A model generated the notes under the pieces. The model saw only the letters and a list, made by a program, of their open reading frames with translations, ran no database searches and was not told the origin of the DNA. A DNA stretch of 64,000 bases from Rhizophlyctis rosea. Taxonomy: Eukaryota; Chytridiomycota; Chytridiomycetes; Rhizophlyctidales; Rhizophlyctidaceae. Positions 10,228 to 20,541 of this stretch are shown one piece after another. A program made the translations under genes and the position numbers. The number at the start of each line of letters is the position of its first letter. Within the stretch, counting starts at the first letter, position 1. The stretch spans positions 62,001 through 126,000 of the forward strand of contig JADGJC010000067.1 in assembly GCA_027596075.1 (NCBI GenBank). The letters run 5' to 3'.

Positions 10228-11785
10228 ATGTCTGCCGAGACTATATCAGCTGAAATCGAGCAAAGTAGGCAGCAACTCGCTGAACTGGAAGAGCTTGCTG
10301 CACTCAGCGCTGCACCCGACCTTGATTCCATCCTCAGCGACCTACGCTCTCTCATTAAGCTCCAGGAAGAAGCCCTTCTGGAAGCGAAGAACCACCATAA
10401 AACGGAAGACCACGAAAGCGCAATTGATGAAGACGATGACATTATCATTGTTGAGGAGGTTTGTCTTGAAACACGATTGGGTCACATTGTCGTGGAGTTA
10501 CCACCACCGATTTACCCAAGTTTCATACTAACTTTAAATCAACTCAGAAACCGCCTCCCTCCACAGGAACCACTGTAATCATAGAGGAGGGTGCGAAATG
10601 CTGCGTCCCCTTCGCCTTGGACAATTATGTCTATTTCCTACCCGCCCTGATACTCAACGTCGATACAGACGCCGATAAGGCTACTGTGCTTCCCCTGACA
10701 CCAATAACGCGAGAGACTCGCACATGTGATTGGTTCTTGGAGAACAAATGCAAAAGAAACGATTGCGGTCGGTCTCATGGCATCAGCGTCTCCTCGGCTG
10801 AATTGCTGCCCATCGCGGTATTGGAAAGTGGGAATTTAGAGCAGGACGCTAGAGTTCTTGCCCGCTACAAGGACGGGCTGTACTATCGAGGGACAATAAG
10901 GGGCACGGAGGGAAGCAGCGGGTTCTATGTAACATACGACGGTTATGGGACGGATAAAGTCAAAGTGACCAGTGAGGAGATCGTTCCGCTGGTTGGTTTC
11001 GTTATAGATGATGACAAGCAATCTAAAGAGGGAGACGCGGCGTCGGATTCGGAAGCATCTTCGGAGGGAGTCGATGATGAAGACGATGGGGAAGGCTTGG
11101 CTGACTTTGCTGGATTTCACTATGGAGATGGAGATCAGATGGGAGGGTGGGAAGCTCACACGCGAGGAATAGGAGCAAAGCTTCTGGCCAAAATGGGATA
11201 CAGATCGGTATGCTCAACCACACTAGCCGTCACTTGACATTTTCGAGTCTTCTATAACGAAATTTTGGACAGGGCGAAGGATTGGGTAAAAGCGGTGAGG
11301 GAATAATCCGGCCTGTCGACGCAGATTTTGTGGTTCCGGGCGCAGGTCTTGGACACGAGGCTGGGAAACTGAAGCGGAAAAGGAGGGGAGCACATGACGG
11401 GGAAAGAAGGAAAAAGGCAACTTCTGACATGGAAGCACGGAAAGGTGGCGGAGATGTCTTCAACTTCATGAACTCTTCCCTCAACCCAACCACCCCGTCG
11501 CAAACTCCGCCCAGCACAAACCCCTCTCAGAAGACAAAATCTCCGAAGGTTGATCCAAATGTGCAGCTATTACATCTGCAGGAAAAGATAGCTGCGCTTG
11601 GTGGAGAACGGAAACGAACGAAGGAAGGACTGGTGCGGAACGCGGGAGACAACACCATGACGGCTGCTTATCAGAGTAGATTGCATAAGATAGAAGGAGA
11701 TCTGGCTATGTTAGGCAAGGAGGAGCAACGATTGTCGCGACAGCTCAAGAGCGATAAACAAAAGAAGAATATGGTTGTCTTTTGA
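10228..11785 (+). CDS. ZGPAT: ZGPAT-like CCCH zinc finger and G-patch protein
   Basis: Exons 10228-10458, 10548-11207 and 11273-11785, 467 residues. Order of parts: N-terminal coiled coil (IEQSRQQLAELEELAALS), acidic patch, a CCCH zinc finger (CDWFLENKCKRNDCGRSHG), a Tudor-like strand region (VLARYKDGLYYRGTI... YDGYGTDKVKV), an acidic linker, a G-patch (HTRGIGAKLLAKMGY, interrupted by intron 2, continuing GEGLGKSGEGI) and a C-terminal coiled coil. This is the order in animal ZGPAT/ZIP, an RNA/DNA-binding repressor and splicing-linked protein. G-patches usually activate DEAH helicases, so a splicing or ribosome-biogenesis role is also possible. Both introns are GT-AG and keep the frame. Confidence 0.9.
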
Positions 11786-12030
11786 AATCTGAACATTCTA
11801 ATGTTTTGTATTTGCTGGCGTGATTCATTCACATTTGCAGGTTACCAGACCAGGAGTTGGCAAACCAATTTCCTTCCGAGCAAGAAAACTGTACTGTGAG
11901 TGCATACCATGAAATTCGCGGTGCAATCCTTTTTGCTATGATGGACATGGTGGTGGAGATTGAAAATGTTGGAGGTGGTAGTGGAAGATGGTAACTGCCG
12001 TTGCTTCGTCATTTACAAAACGGAAAACAA
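11786..12030. other. Intergenic, downstream of the ZGPAT-like gene
   Basis: No coding frame or RNA gene recognised. It leads into the repeats beside tRNA-Leu. Confidence 0.4.
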
Positions 12031-12188
12031 GAATGGAAAGCAAAAATAGATTTCGGAAAAAATGCCAAGATTTCCCTCGAAGTAGTGTACACTGTGAGTT
12101 CGAATCCATGAATGGAAAGCAAAAAATAGATTTTGGAAAAAAATGTCAAGATTTCCCTCGAAAAAGTGCACACTGTGAGATTCGAACT
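12031..12188. repeat. Two tandem ~79-bp copies covering the tRNA-Leu 3' end and flank
   Basis: Copy 1 begins at 12031 and copy 2 at 12110, both with GAATGGAAAGCAAAAA, then TTCCCTCGAA, then GTGyACACTGTGAG and TTCGAA. The right end of copy 2 is the real 3' end (acceptor and T-arm) of the tRNA-Leu gene at 12168-12249. Copy 1 is therefore a displaced piece of tRNA 3' end plus flank. The copies differ at a modest number of bases and small indels. Confidence 0.85.
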
Positions 12189-12249
12189 CACGCCTCTTTC
12201 GAGATTCGAACTTGAGTCGAACGCCTTAGACCAACTCGGCCAAATGTGC
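12168..12249 (-). tRNA. tRNA-Leu (anticodon CAA)
   Basis: 82-nt class II tRNA on the minus strand. Acceptor stem 5' GCACATT pairs with 3' AGTGTGC. The D-arm is TGGCCGAGTTGGTCTAAGGC. The anticodon stem TTCGA/TCGAA encloses the loop CTCAAGT, giving anticodon CAA. A short variable arm (TCTCGAAAGAG) and T-arm GTGAG-TTCGAAT-CTCAC follow. There is no intron. All arms pair, so it is likely functional. Confidence 0.92.
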
Positions 12250-12505
12250 TTGATGTCTTCTGACCTATCCATTACATATACATACAAGTGAGAACACATG
12301 CAGTAAAAGGGGTAGTGGGTTAAGTTACCAGTTATCCTGATATGAGGGAGCCTGTTTCTAAAAAACATTAAATTCAATGTGCTGGATGCGATGATTAGGC
12401 TCTCAATTGCAGCCATACATCATTCACAAGTCCTTTGCAAGGCAGCAGAATCGGTGTTTCATATAACAATCTGCTTGGGGGACATTGACACCTCAGATTT
12501 TGTAG

Positions 12506-12601
12506 CCAAGTGAGTCGAACGCCTTGGGCCAACTCGGCCAAGTGAGTCGAACGCCTCGGGCCAACTCGGCCAAGCAAGTTGAACGCATTATGCCAATTCA
12601 G
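12506..12601. repeat. Three tandem 32-bp units derived from the tRNA-Leu 5' half
   Basis: Units begin at 12506, 12538 and 12570 with CCAAG. The core GAGTCGAACGCCTTGGGCC is followed by AACTCGGCCAA. Read on the minus strand this is the D-arm and anticodon 5' side of the tRNA-Leu at 12168-12249. Units 1 and 2 are nearly identical; unit 3 is degenerate. Head-to-tail with no unique spacers, so not a CRISPR array. Confidence 0.85.
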
Positions 12602-12917
12602 GCGGAACCAACTTCAAATAGTCCGCCCATACATGATCCTGCATTATAGTCTACCCTCCTTTCGAGACCAATGTTGCATTCCATGTCAATCTTTTGCCTT
12701 CCGTTAATTGACTAAAAGATAATCTCCATTACATAACGCCTGACTCACATCACCACAACTTATATCATAGGAACCGTACTTTTCATCACCTTCTATTCTT
12801 TGATTCCGTGTGCAATGAAACATCATCGTCCTCGGCTGTTAGGGATGGATGATTGTTGCCCTGTGACCAAGGACTTGTTCCTCTGTATGGCAGAGGCACT
12901 GTATCGAGGTGTCAAAA
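12602..12917. other. Region between tRNA-derived repeats and receptor gene
   Basis: No supported gene. It may hold the 3' UTR of the receptor gene, or what is left after loss of the missing 3' part of that gene. Confidence 0.4.
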
Positions 12918-15055
12918 TTAGGCAGCTGCACAATCGGTCTAATAGAGAGCAGACCAGAGAAACGCAATGCACTTACAAAGACTTGCACATGGTATCAAAA
13001 ACTTCCTCCATCGTACGATATTCCCTGACAATGCTTCTATGCGCAAGAATTCCGGTCCGAATGATGGAAAAATCAAATTTCGAGATCTGGACATTGCAGA
13101 AGTCAGTGAGCAATGGTTGGTTCGCAGTGACGTGACAAACAATAGGGCAACCAACCTCTTTCATGCCTCTCGTCAATGTGTGCAGAGGGCTAGCCATCAA
13201 ATTGAGCGCGACAGCACCCAGCGTGGTCACAGCGACCGCTATCACAACGGTGATGATCTTACTATTGTAACGATTGTAAATGAGTTTTAATCATTGAGTT
13301 AAGAAAGGTCAAGAATCAGAGAACTCCCTTACCTATTGAGGAAGCCCTTGTCGATGGCAGCAAAAATGTCGGGTCGCGGTACAGCAACTCTGGAGGCGGC
13401 AATCTCATGTCATGAGTAATCTCGATATTCCAAATGTGTAACATTCCACCAACTTACATCAATCGCATGGACAATTGCGCAAAGACCAAGTGTTCTGTGC
13501 GAATCAAGTACGTGCCATTCTTTGTTTTGATGGATCCCCTGTATGAATCATCCATATTTGCCAAACTCTGCAGAGAAAAGCTCTGTATTGCGCCGCCTTA
13601 TAGATGCATACGGAAAAATTGTGATGCTTACTCCAAAGCTGTCCATCAAATGTGTGCCTATGTCTGAAATTGTTGGATCTGGGTTGGACTGTATACCAAA
13701 GCGGGTGCCGTTTGATGCCGAAGTCTCCGCTGTGGTGTCACTACTGGTACTGACAAGCATTCCGGTATCCTCCACCAGAATGCTGATTGCCCCTTTCATA
13801 ACGGTGATGAGCCAAATGGTCAGGCACGCCGAGACCCATCCCTCAAACACCTTACCCGGTGTGGGCTTCAGCTGAGCCAAAAACTGGTCCACGATGCCCT
13901 GTGTGCGCATAGCGGTAAAAGCTACAAACCATGGCCTGGTCCCAGCAACGGCGTCAGGCGGATACGTCAGCTCCGAGTAGGTCAGAAGGAGGTTTGTGCT
14001 TGGCCCCTCAACCAAAGGCCATATTGCCCAATAATTCGTCGGTGGATTGGTCATATTCAAAATTGCAAGCTGAGGATTGTCCGCTGGCGTCGTGTGCATA
14101 TCGATGGGAGGCCCCGCCGGATATCCCGTTGACTGATCAATAAATCTCATATACTGTGTCGTGGTTGACCTATCGTAGTATATTCCCACTCCTAATGCTG
14201 TGATCACTCCAAAATCATTGACGCCCGACAGGTCTGAGGGGACCTACATAGGTGTAAATGACTGCCCTCAACAATCGGCGGCAAAAACGACTGCAATCTG
14301 CTTCCCACCTGGGTTGTCATTGTCGGAGCGATATTCGGAGAAGTTCCGTAAACCAGGGAGTCGATATTCTGCAGAAAGAAACATTCATCAGAATTACTAG
14401 TCCTAAAAACTGTTACGGTCTGGAGTGGCACTCACGTGCGCATTTGCAACGGTTGTCCAGAGTAGAGCGAATACTTTTTCTGAATGTTAAATGATGGAGA
14501 ACACCTATCGCCGCAAGGTTCTAACGCAATCACTTACAATCAGTTTCAAACGCAAGATTGTTGGTGTTGTTCACCAGAGCATCGACAAGAGGGCGGTATC
14601 CATTCATTGTTTTGATCAATCGCCTTGGCTCACTGAAGTATTGGTTCACTTCTCTCACTGCCCCATTTACAGCGTCCTAGAATGACTCCATTAAGCCAAC
14701 ATTCTGCCTCAATGATAGCAGGTGACGCAAATTCCACTCACATCAAGCAACTTATCCGAAAGGGAGTTCATTCCAGTCTGACTGGAGGCGGTCATGACCA
14801 AACCCATTGGCAACGTCACTGCCAAGATGTTTATCACCAAAATGGTCACTGCAAATACACCTAATGGCAGCGAGAACCGGCTGAAAAGACTGGTTGGCTG
14901 GGTTGGCTGAATTGGCTTTTGTAACTGAATGATAGATCAGTTAGTGATGTAACATGCAAACAGTTCCGATACAAAGGTACCTGCGCATTACTACTCATAG
15001 ATTGCTTTCCGTGGTCCCCTAACTGGGCCTCCGGGTCGGTGCCTGCGTTCGACAT
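12918..15055 (-). CDS. Two-TM sensor receptor lacking a visible effector domain
   Basis: Multi-exon minus-strand gene. Start MSNAGTDPEAQ (ATG 15053-15055); an upstream start at 15142 is also open. Order: a cytoplasmic head, TM1 (about 14830-14910, LPLGVFAVTILVINILAVTL), a large extracellular sensor region (about 13550-14800, including GVGIYYDRSTTTQYMRFID and NYWAIWPLVEGPSTNLLLTYS) resembling Cache-type ligand-binding domains, TM2 (about 13210-13270, ITVVIAVAVTTLGAVALNLM) and a short HAMP-like stretch (SPLHTLTRGMKEV) ending EEVFDTMCKSL. In comparable receptors a cyclase or kinase domain would follow. Here the next plausible exon stops within a few residues (TAA near 12918). Either the gene is truncated or I missed distant exons. 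3' end uncertain. Confidence 0.55.
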
Positions 15056-15364
15056 TTGGAAACTTTTCTCGTCGCAAAATGTATACGGAACATCAAAGCC
15101 GTTGATGGAGGCATGTGGGATGGAAAAGATTGTGGGCCCCAATTTATACTCTGGATCTTTCAGTCAGAAAGGATGACGATGGATTCCATGAATGTACAGA
15201 TGACAGCCATGGGCTCAAACACCATCCAGCTCCATGGTCTAGTGATGCATGCTCATCAGATCCGCCCATGCATTAATACACTCATCCGATCTGCAAGGGT
15301 CACCGATCAATGTTTCCGTCCCTTCCGATCTCAAACACCTTTTCAATATACAAAAGACGTACAT

Positions 15365-16379
15365 TTACAAATATCCGTTCTTCGTCAACCAATCTCGCGC
15401 CATTATAGTTGTTTGCAAACTTGGAAGCATCAAGTCCCCTCTAAGAATAATCTTGTCCAGCTCCTCCATGGAGACGTGCGGTCTTACTTCTATGAGCTCT
15501 GCAGAAGGAGAGATGTTGGATGCATGTTAGCATAGAGACATGGAAGTGCCGAATACCTTCATAGTCTCTAGGTTGTGGGGTTTCGTCGAGCTCCGGATCT
15601 ATCACTAAGAACGGAATGAATCTATTACGACACCATTTCACCTGAGAGGTGGGTATGGTCAGCATTCTCTTTACACATATCGATAAATCATTCGGATCAA
15701 AAGATTACCTCAGCGATGCCTTGGTGCCCTTCAGGGAGTAGACTGATCCATCGGCCTCCTGTTAGACGTGCCTCTTCCGAAAGCTCGGCTTGTGCGGTCT
15801 CTAGGATGCTAAAATATGACCGGAATTTCGATTAAAATGACCCGTGACACCGGTTTGTAAACAGAGGAGATTGGTACGAACGTCTTATGTTTCCCTACTT
15901 CGAAGCCTCCTGCGGCCAAAGTGTATTTCTGAGCTCGTTGTCAGATCCAACCGAGCATGAATGTGAAGTTCGCGGTGATCTTACCAAGTCGTTTGTGCCT
16001 TGCGCATATTCAATGATTAAAGTAGTCGTTTTCTGTGCAACAATGTCAATAGGGCTACACATGAAGTTTCGAGCGTGTGCACATACTGTTTTCGTAAAAA
16101 ACGGCATGATAGCGGCAAACTGGGGATTCGGCGCGTCGTGTCCAACAACGTCCCTGACAGCAGCTACATGAGGTTTGACAAATACTCTCTATTGAAATGG
16201 CCCATAGCGACGCAGTCTCACCAGTCAATCACACGCCCGTCAGGGAACTCAACCTTGCGCTGCCAAACTTTGAGATACCGTTTGTAGGCTAGATTTTCCT
16301 CCTTCACCGGAAGCTGGTGCCCTTCGTCAAGGAGGGCTTGGAGGGACGTCCGTTGAGGCGTTGTGGTTGAAAGAGACAT
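15365..16379 (-). CDS. Nudix hydrolase (ADP-sugar/ADP-ribose pyrophosphatase type)
   Basis: Starts MSLSTTTPQRTSLQ (ATG 16377-16379), ends LTKNGYL (TAA 15365-15367). Exons join as RVIDW/DVVGHDAPNPQFAAIMPFF, then TTTLIIEYAQGTNDL, then YTLAAGGFEVGKHKT, then ILETAQAELSEEARLTGG. The last two blocks form the Nudix box. The usual REUxEE is AELSEE: the metal-binding glutamates are kept and the arginine is replaced by alanine, as also happens in some ADP-sugar diphosphatases. A C-terminal segment EVRPHVSMEELDKIILRG follows. Likely cleaves nucleoside-diphosphate sugars or ADP-ribose; the substrate is inferred. Introns are short GT-AG. Confidence 0.82.
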
Positions 16380-16939
16380 GGCAGACGTCTTTTGCTTGGA
16401 CTTTATGATATGGTGATGAGAACACCTCCACACCCAGTTCATCCCTCGGTCGAGGTTACCCGTTCTACGAAGATGATCAGGGGGTATTTTTGCGATCGTG
16501 AACTGGGAGTCGAGCAGCGGGCAAGGGGGAAATTCAATGGAAATTCTGATGAGTTTGGCAGTGAACTGCGCCACCTCCTTGACGCGTGCGCGCGGGGGTG
16601 CTCGACTCTTCCCCATCTTGACCTTCAGGGTCCTAGTGCTAATGGTCTCGAAGACTTTGCTAAAGATGCCAGCGCCGCAGATAGCGTCATGAATGGTGTG
16701 ATAGCATTTTGGCTCTCCAAGCATTTTCATGGCCCTTGGAACGCGATATGATGGTGTGATGTACAAACTTACTTGTTGAAACAAAGGCGTTGTCGCTCCA
16801 TATTCACAAGGGGTCAAACTAGATGACATGGCTATTATATAGCGGGCTTTTCCAAAGGGACCAATCACCACATGTTGTTTTGTTTTGTACACCAAGATCT
16901 ATCCGTCCAAAGACTTTCGTCGGGAAGAAAAGACATCTT
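16380..16939 (-). other. Intergenic; possible sulfotransferase remnant on the minus strand
   Basis: A minus-strand frame contains RAMKMLGEPKCYHTIHDAI (about 16675-16735). This looks like the segment just after the P-loop in fungal Sulfotransfer_4 proteins (ALxxLGFxPCYHM). No GxxRTGT P-loop is in frame before it, and the sequence after it does not continue the family pattern. A candidate GTAAGT donor upstream does not restore a frame. At most a decayed fragment. Confidence 0.25.
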
Positions 16940-17668
16940 TCATTGAATTACACAACACTCTTTGAAACGTGCACAAGAACCAGACGCTTCGGATTTTTTT
17001 GCATCTTTAGTTTCCGCTGGCAATATGCAACCTCGTTATTTGAATCCTGATGGTTGCTCTCTGCGCACTGAACTTACCAGTCGCATCCGTCTGCTCTCCC
17101 GCTTTGATGATCAGGTGGACTGTTGTGGTTTGACCAACTGGTATGTTATTGGCTGATCAGGTAGATGATGTTCAGAATTTTGATGTCGACCAATGACAGA
17201 CGGTTCGAGAAAAGCATGTCCTACATTCCATTGTTGTGTTCAGCTCCAAGAACTTTCCTCTGTGCAGTATTCTGAGATTCCCTCGTCCTTGTGGCTTCTC
17301 CTCTGCCCATTCTGTAAATTGAGGCGTTATTGGTCCTCGTTCTGCATCCGCTCAAACTAGAGAGTGCGTTATGGCTCATTTGCGTACCCTTAGGCCATGC
17401 CGCAAACGCTTGCAATCGCACCTCATCCACTGTATCCGTTGGAGAAACCTGCATGAAGGTCATTATGTGATCAGGAATGGCCCTGAGGGAGGAGAGAATG
17501 TTCGCGGTTCCACACGTAACTGACCAGGATGTCTGTCCGTTTTCCTGAAACCATCAGCAGCCGAAGGTTGACCTTATCGGATGGGACCTTTTCGTTAATC
17601 ACCACCGTATTGGCATTTGCGGATTCCTGCTCCGTGTTGACGGTATGTGATGATTGAGCGTCCGCCAT
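16940..17668 (-). CDS. UBL3: UBL3-like membrane-anchored ubiquitin-fold protein
   Basis: Five exons on the minus strand: 17668-17525, 17448-17388, 17311-17225, 17152-17078 and 17016-16940, 147 residues. The ubiquitin fold begins NLRLLMVSGKRTDIL, continues VSPTDTVDEVRLQAFAAWPK, EWAEEKPQGRGNLRILHRGK and FLELNTTME, and closes with VGQTTTVHLIIKAG. The C-terminus is ECCVIQ, a CAAX box (CVIQ) preceded by a second Cys, as in UBL3/MUB proteins, which are prenylated and palmitoylated at the plasma membrane. UBL3 helps sort proteins to vesicles in animals, and MUBs bind E2 enzymes in plants; its role here is unknown. All splice phases were checked and keep the frame. The acceptor at 17153 was chosen because it restores the family's spacing. 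Confidence 0.88.
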
Positions 17669-18205
17669 TGTAATTGTGCGGAGCAGAGAGTGGACAGGTG
17701 ACGACAGAAGTGATAGGAGTGCGGGAACTGCGACTGGCAAAGATGAGCCTTCGCTACCCGTGACGATCTCCTCTGGCTGCAAAAGTCTGGTTCAATCAAT
17801 AGTCTTTGAAAGCAAATATCTCGATCTGTGAGGAACTCAGTGAATTCCAAAAGCGTGAAAAAAAGTTCCCCAGTTTGACGATCAACAGGATGGGAAAGTT
17901 CGGGAAAGAAACTCCATACATATTCGGAGCTGCGGGCCCCCGTCGATTCATGACGCAGAACACCCTCAAACGCGTGATGGTGGGAGCCACGAACACCATG
18001 GATCATACATATGCATGGGTTGGATGATGAGGAAAGCTCGATAAATCAATGCCTCTAAGCCTCATGCACCTTACGTAATCATACTGGGTTCTGGTCCGGA
18101 CAGATTCACGACCCGAAAGCAACCCGAAAGATTGAAGCATTAAAACTGGCTTATATGCTATATGCTATGAACAAATCTACATATGATGCCTATGCGGCCC
18201 CAAAA
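17669..18205. other. Intergenic between UBL3-like and SLC25A46-like genes
   Basis: A minus-strand frame of about 135 codons is open here (start 18006), but it shows no family pattern and overlaps the UBL3-like first exon in another frame. I do not call a gene. Confidence 0.35.
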
Positions 18206-19616
18206 CTACTCAATGCCGCGCCGATGCGCATCGTCGGTGGGATTCCTCAACCACCAACGCACAGAATTGTTGAGGATCCATACTCCCTCCAAGACCGCCC
18301 AACCTGCAATGGCTTCTGCAGCACTCGCCATGAACAGAACTCCGCAATAATCTATCCCACTAGGACCCCGCCCCTGCCCTGCTCTGCCTGCAAGGATCTC
18401 GACTACCCGCGCTTCAAAGGGAGCAACTAGAAGTCGAGCAGCCCAACTAGCCCCAAGTCTACACATCAAATCCGGGTAAAACGCCGTTAGTAGAGTCACC
18501 CGATATGGTGGGGTATTTGATGCCCCTGCACAATGTCCATTCATCCGTTTTCGCCGTTTCTTCTCGTATCCTGCAATCTGCCGTGCCCAACTCGCTAGCA
18601 CCTCGTAACATTTGACCTCCACTACGTGTGTGAAAAGTTGAAGAAAGGTAACAGGAATTATGATTGGAAGTGATGAAATCGAGGAGGTTGAGGAAGATGG
18701 TGCTTTCGAAGGTATTGACATGACGAGAGACGCCCGGTATAAAGGAGATGTGATCAAAAATGCGGTGCTGCGATGTAAACAAGACTTAGTAAAGTGCGGG
18801 TACACTTCGGCATAAAAAGTCTGATCATCCACACCTTTTCTGTATAGCAATCATGAATGAGTTGCGATGTTGTGTAGACTCGGCTGGTTGCGGGGGTTGC
18901 ATGTTATACGTCCGGCGGTATTCACGCACTTTCTGCTCCAGGATGCGCAGACCATACTCCACTACCATTGCGCCTTCCTTAGCCAGAAATGCTGTGAGAC
19001 AGCCGCGATATGCAATTTTCCACCCATCCATTCGCTTGAACCGCCGAAAAAATGTGACAACATGCGATTCTGCATCCCCTGATGTGAACTGCAGCAAGCT
19101 ATGGCGGCGCGTGACCGTAAGGGGATAGCAAAGTACGTAATTGGAGGCCAGGCCTGGTTGTTTGGATGTAAGCCTTGAGCCTTGACCATAACCCCATCGC
19201 GTACTTACCAGTGAAAGCCAATGCGAGTCCCAATGAATTCTCAAGCGATACTGTTTGGGACCATGGTAGGTTGGAGATGCGCACACAAAATGAAAGTAAA
19301 TAAACAATCTGTAAATAGAACTCGAACCTTTACGCCGTTCGCGCGTCTGATCTTCAGTGATACGAGCATCGATTGCGTCTATGATATCCTTCTGCGCTTT
19401 CTGAAGCAATATTCGTCCGTTTTCACCCGAATCCCTTCTCCGTTGTTCTAGCGATCCAGTGACAGCCCCCCTGATTGATACTCCCGTGTTGACATCTTCG
19501 ACCACAGACGCACTGCGCCTGCGCGGGACGGAGTTGGAAGGTAGGGCAGCACCCAGTGCTGTGTATGCAGAGGTCGGAGAGAGACCGAGAACATGAGTCC
19601 AAGTCGTTACCCCCAT
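18206..19616 (-). CDS. SLC25A46/Ugo1-like mitochondrial outer-membrane carrier-fold protein
   Basis: Multi-exon gene from MGVTTWTHVLG (ATG 19614-19616) to RRGIE stop at 18206. Recognised from three diverged carrier modules: SNYVLCYPLTVTRRHSLLQF with KIAYRGCLTAFLAKEGAMVV, which matches the SLC25A46 segment around HPCIVLRRQ and the LWKG loop; FLITSPLYRASLVMSIPSK (the MPFYSASL segment); and FYPDLMCRLGASWAARLLVAPFEARVVEIL (the YFPEL to LYPLETVL segment). The strict PxD/ExxK/R carrier signature is weak, as expected for this outer-membrane branch, which acts in mitochondrial fusion, cristae and lipid contacts. The Ser/Arg-rich N-terminus is about 110 residues. Exon borders approximate. Confidence 0.72.
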
Positions 19617-20541
19617 TTCAATGGTCTATATGCAAGCTGCTATGAGGCTCCGCGAAGGCTTTACTCAGAGAAGTCGGTAATGAGGCGAGCGTCCAAGAAC
19701 TTGACGATGGGAGAGGTAGAACATGGAAGGGGGGAAAAGTGAGCGACGAGCGCGGCACTTGTTATGGGGCTGAAGCCTTTATTCTTTCTCAGCGGTCGGC
19801 ATGCCCAGATTCATTGAAACGTTTGCAATAGGGAGTTCTGAAAACGGCAATTCAATATGACAGCTTAAAAAAATAACTATCGTTTTTCCTAAAGAGCGAA
19901 TACAAGCCAAGTAATGTCAAGGAACCAGTACCTTTCAGCCAATCGTCTCCAAATATCGATAGTTCCACACCCTCTCGTGTATGGAATAAACGCTCTCTTC
20001 AGAATTCTGTCAAAGTTCAAGTACGTTGTCAGCTACTGTAAGGCAGGCCGATCATTGCAAAAGATGCGGCTCGTATATCTGGCCACTTACCAATTAAGCC
20101 GATATATTGGGGAGTCATAGGATTCTAGGAGGCCCCACCACAATGCCCGACAACGTAAATGGCAGTGGAAGGACGTGCCACTGTCACATTCTCACCCCAA
20201 GTCCCAGGCCAATAAGACCACAACCGACATCATCTGCGTGGTGTGTGCCTCATGCGCAGCGACTAATCACGTGTCAAGTTCGAGGTTCCGGACCCACTCA
20301 CTGGCGCTCAGTCGCCTGCATGAGTTCAGTGACATTGTCACCTGTCAAACATGAGCAAGGTTTCACACCGATTTGCAATCCAAGCTGTTACCCATCTCTC
20401 ATAACTGCAGCCGACGGGGTTCAGGACTTCATTCCTCTATTACCATCACCTGTGACAACACTGACTCTAGATAATATATCGAGTCTCACGCGCCACGTTC
20501 AAACCACAAACCTTGCATCGTGAGTTTGGCCAACCCCTGCC
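19617..20541. other. Intergenic, divergent promoters of SLC25A46-like and CEP70-like genes
   Basis: About 900 nt with no supported gene. A plus-strand frame at 20107-20523 has no family pattern. It separates two divergently transcribed genes. Confidence 0.4.

Noticed and set aside
12506..12601. CRISPR array
   Set aside because: The 32-bp units are head-to-tail with no unique spacers and derive from a tRNA gene.
17806..18006. Coding exon upstream of the UBL3-like gene
   Set aside because: Two overlapping minus-strand frames are open and neither joins to the UBL3 exons or to a known family.
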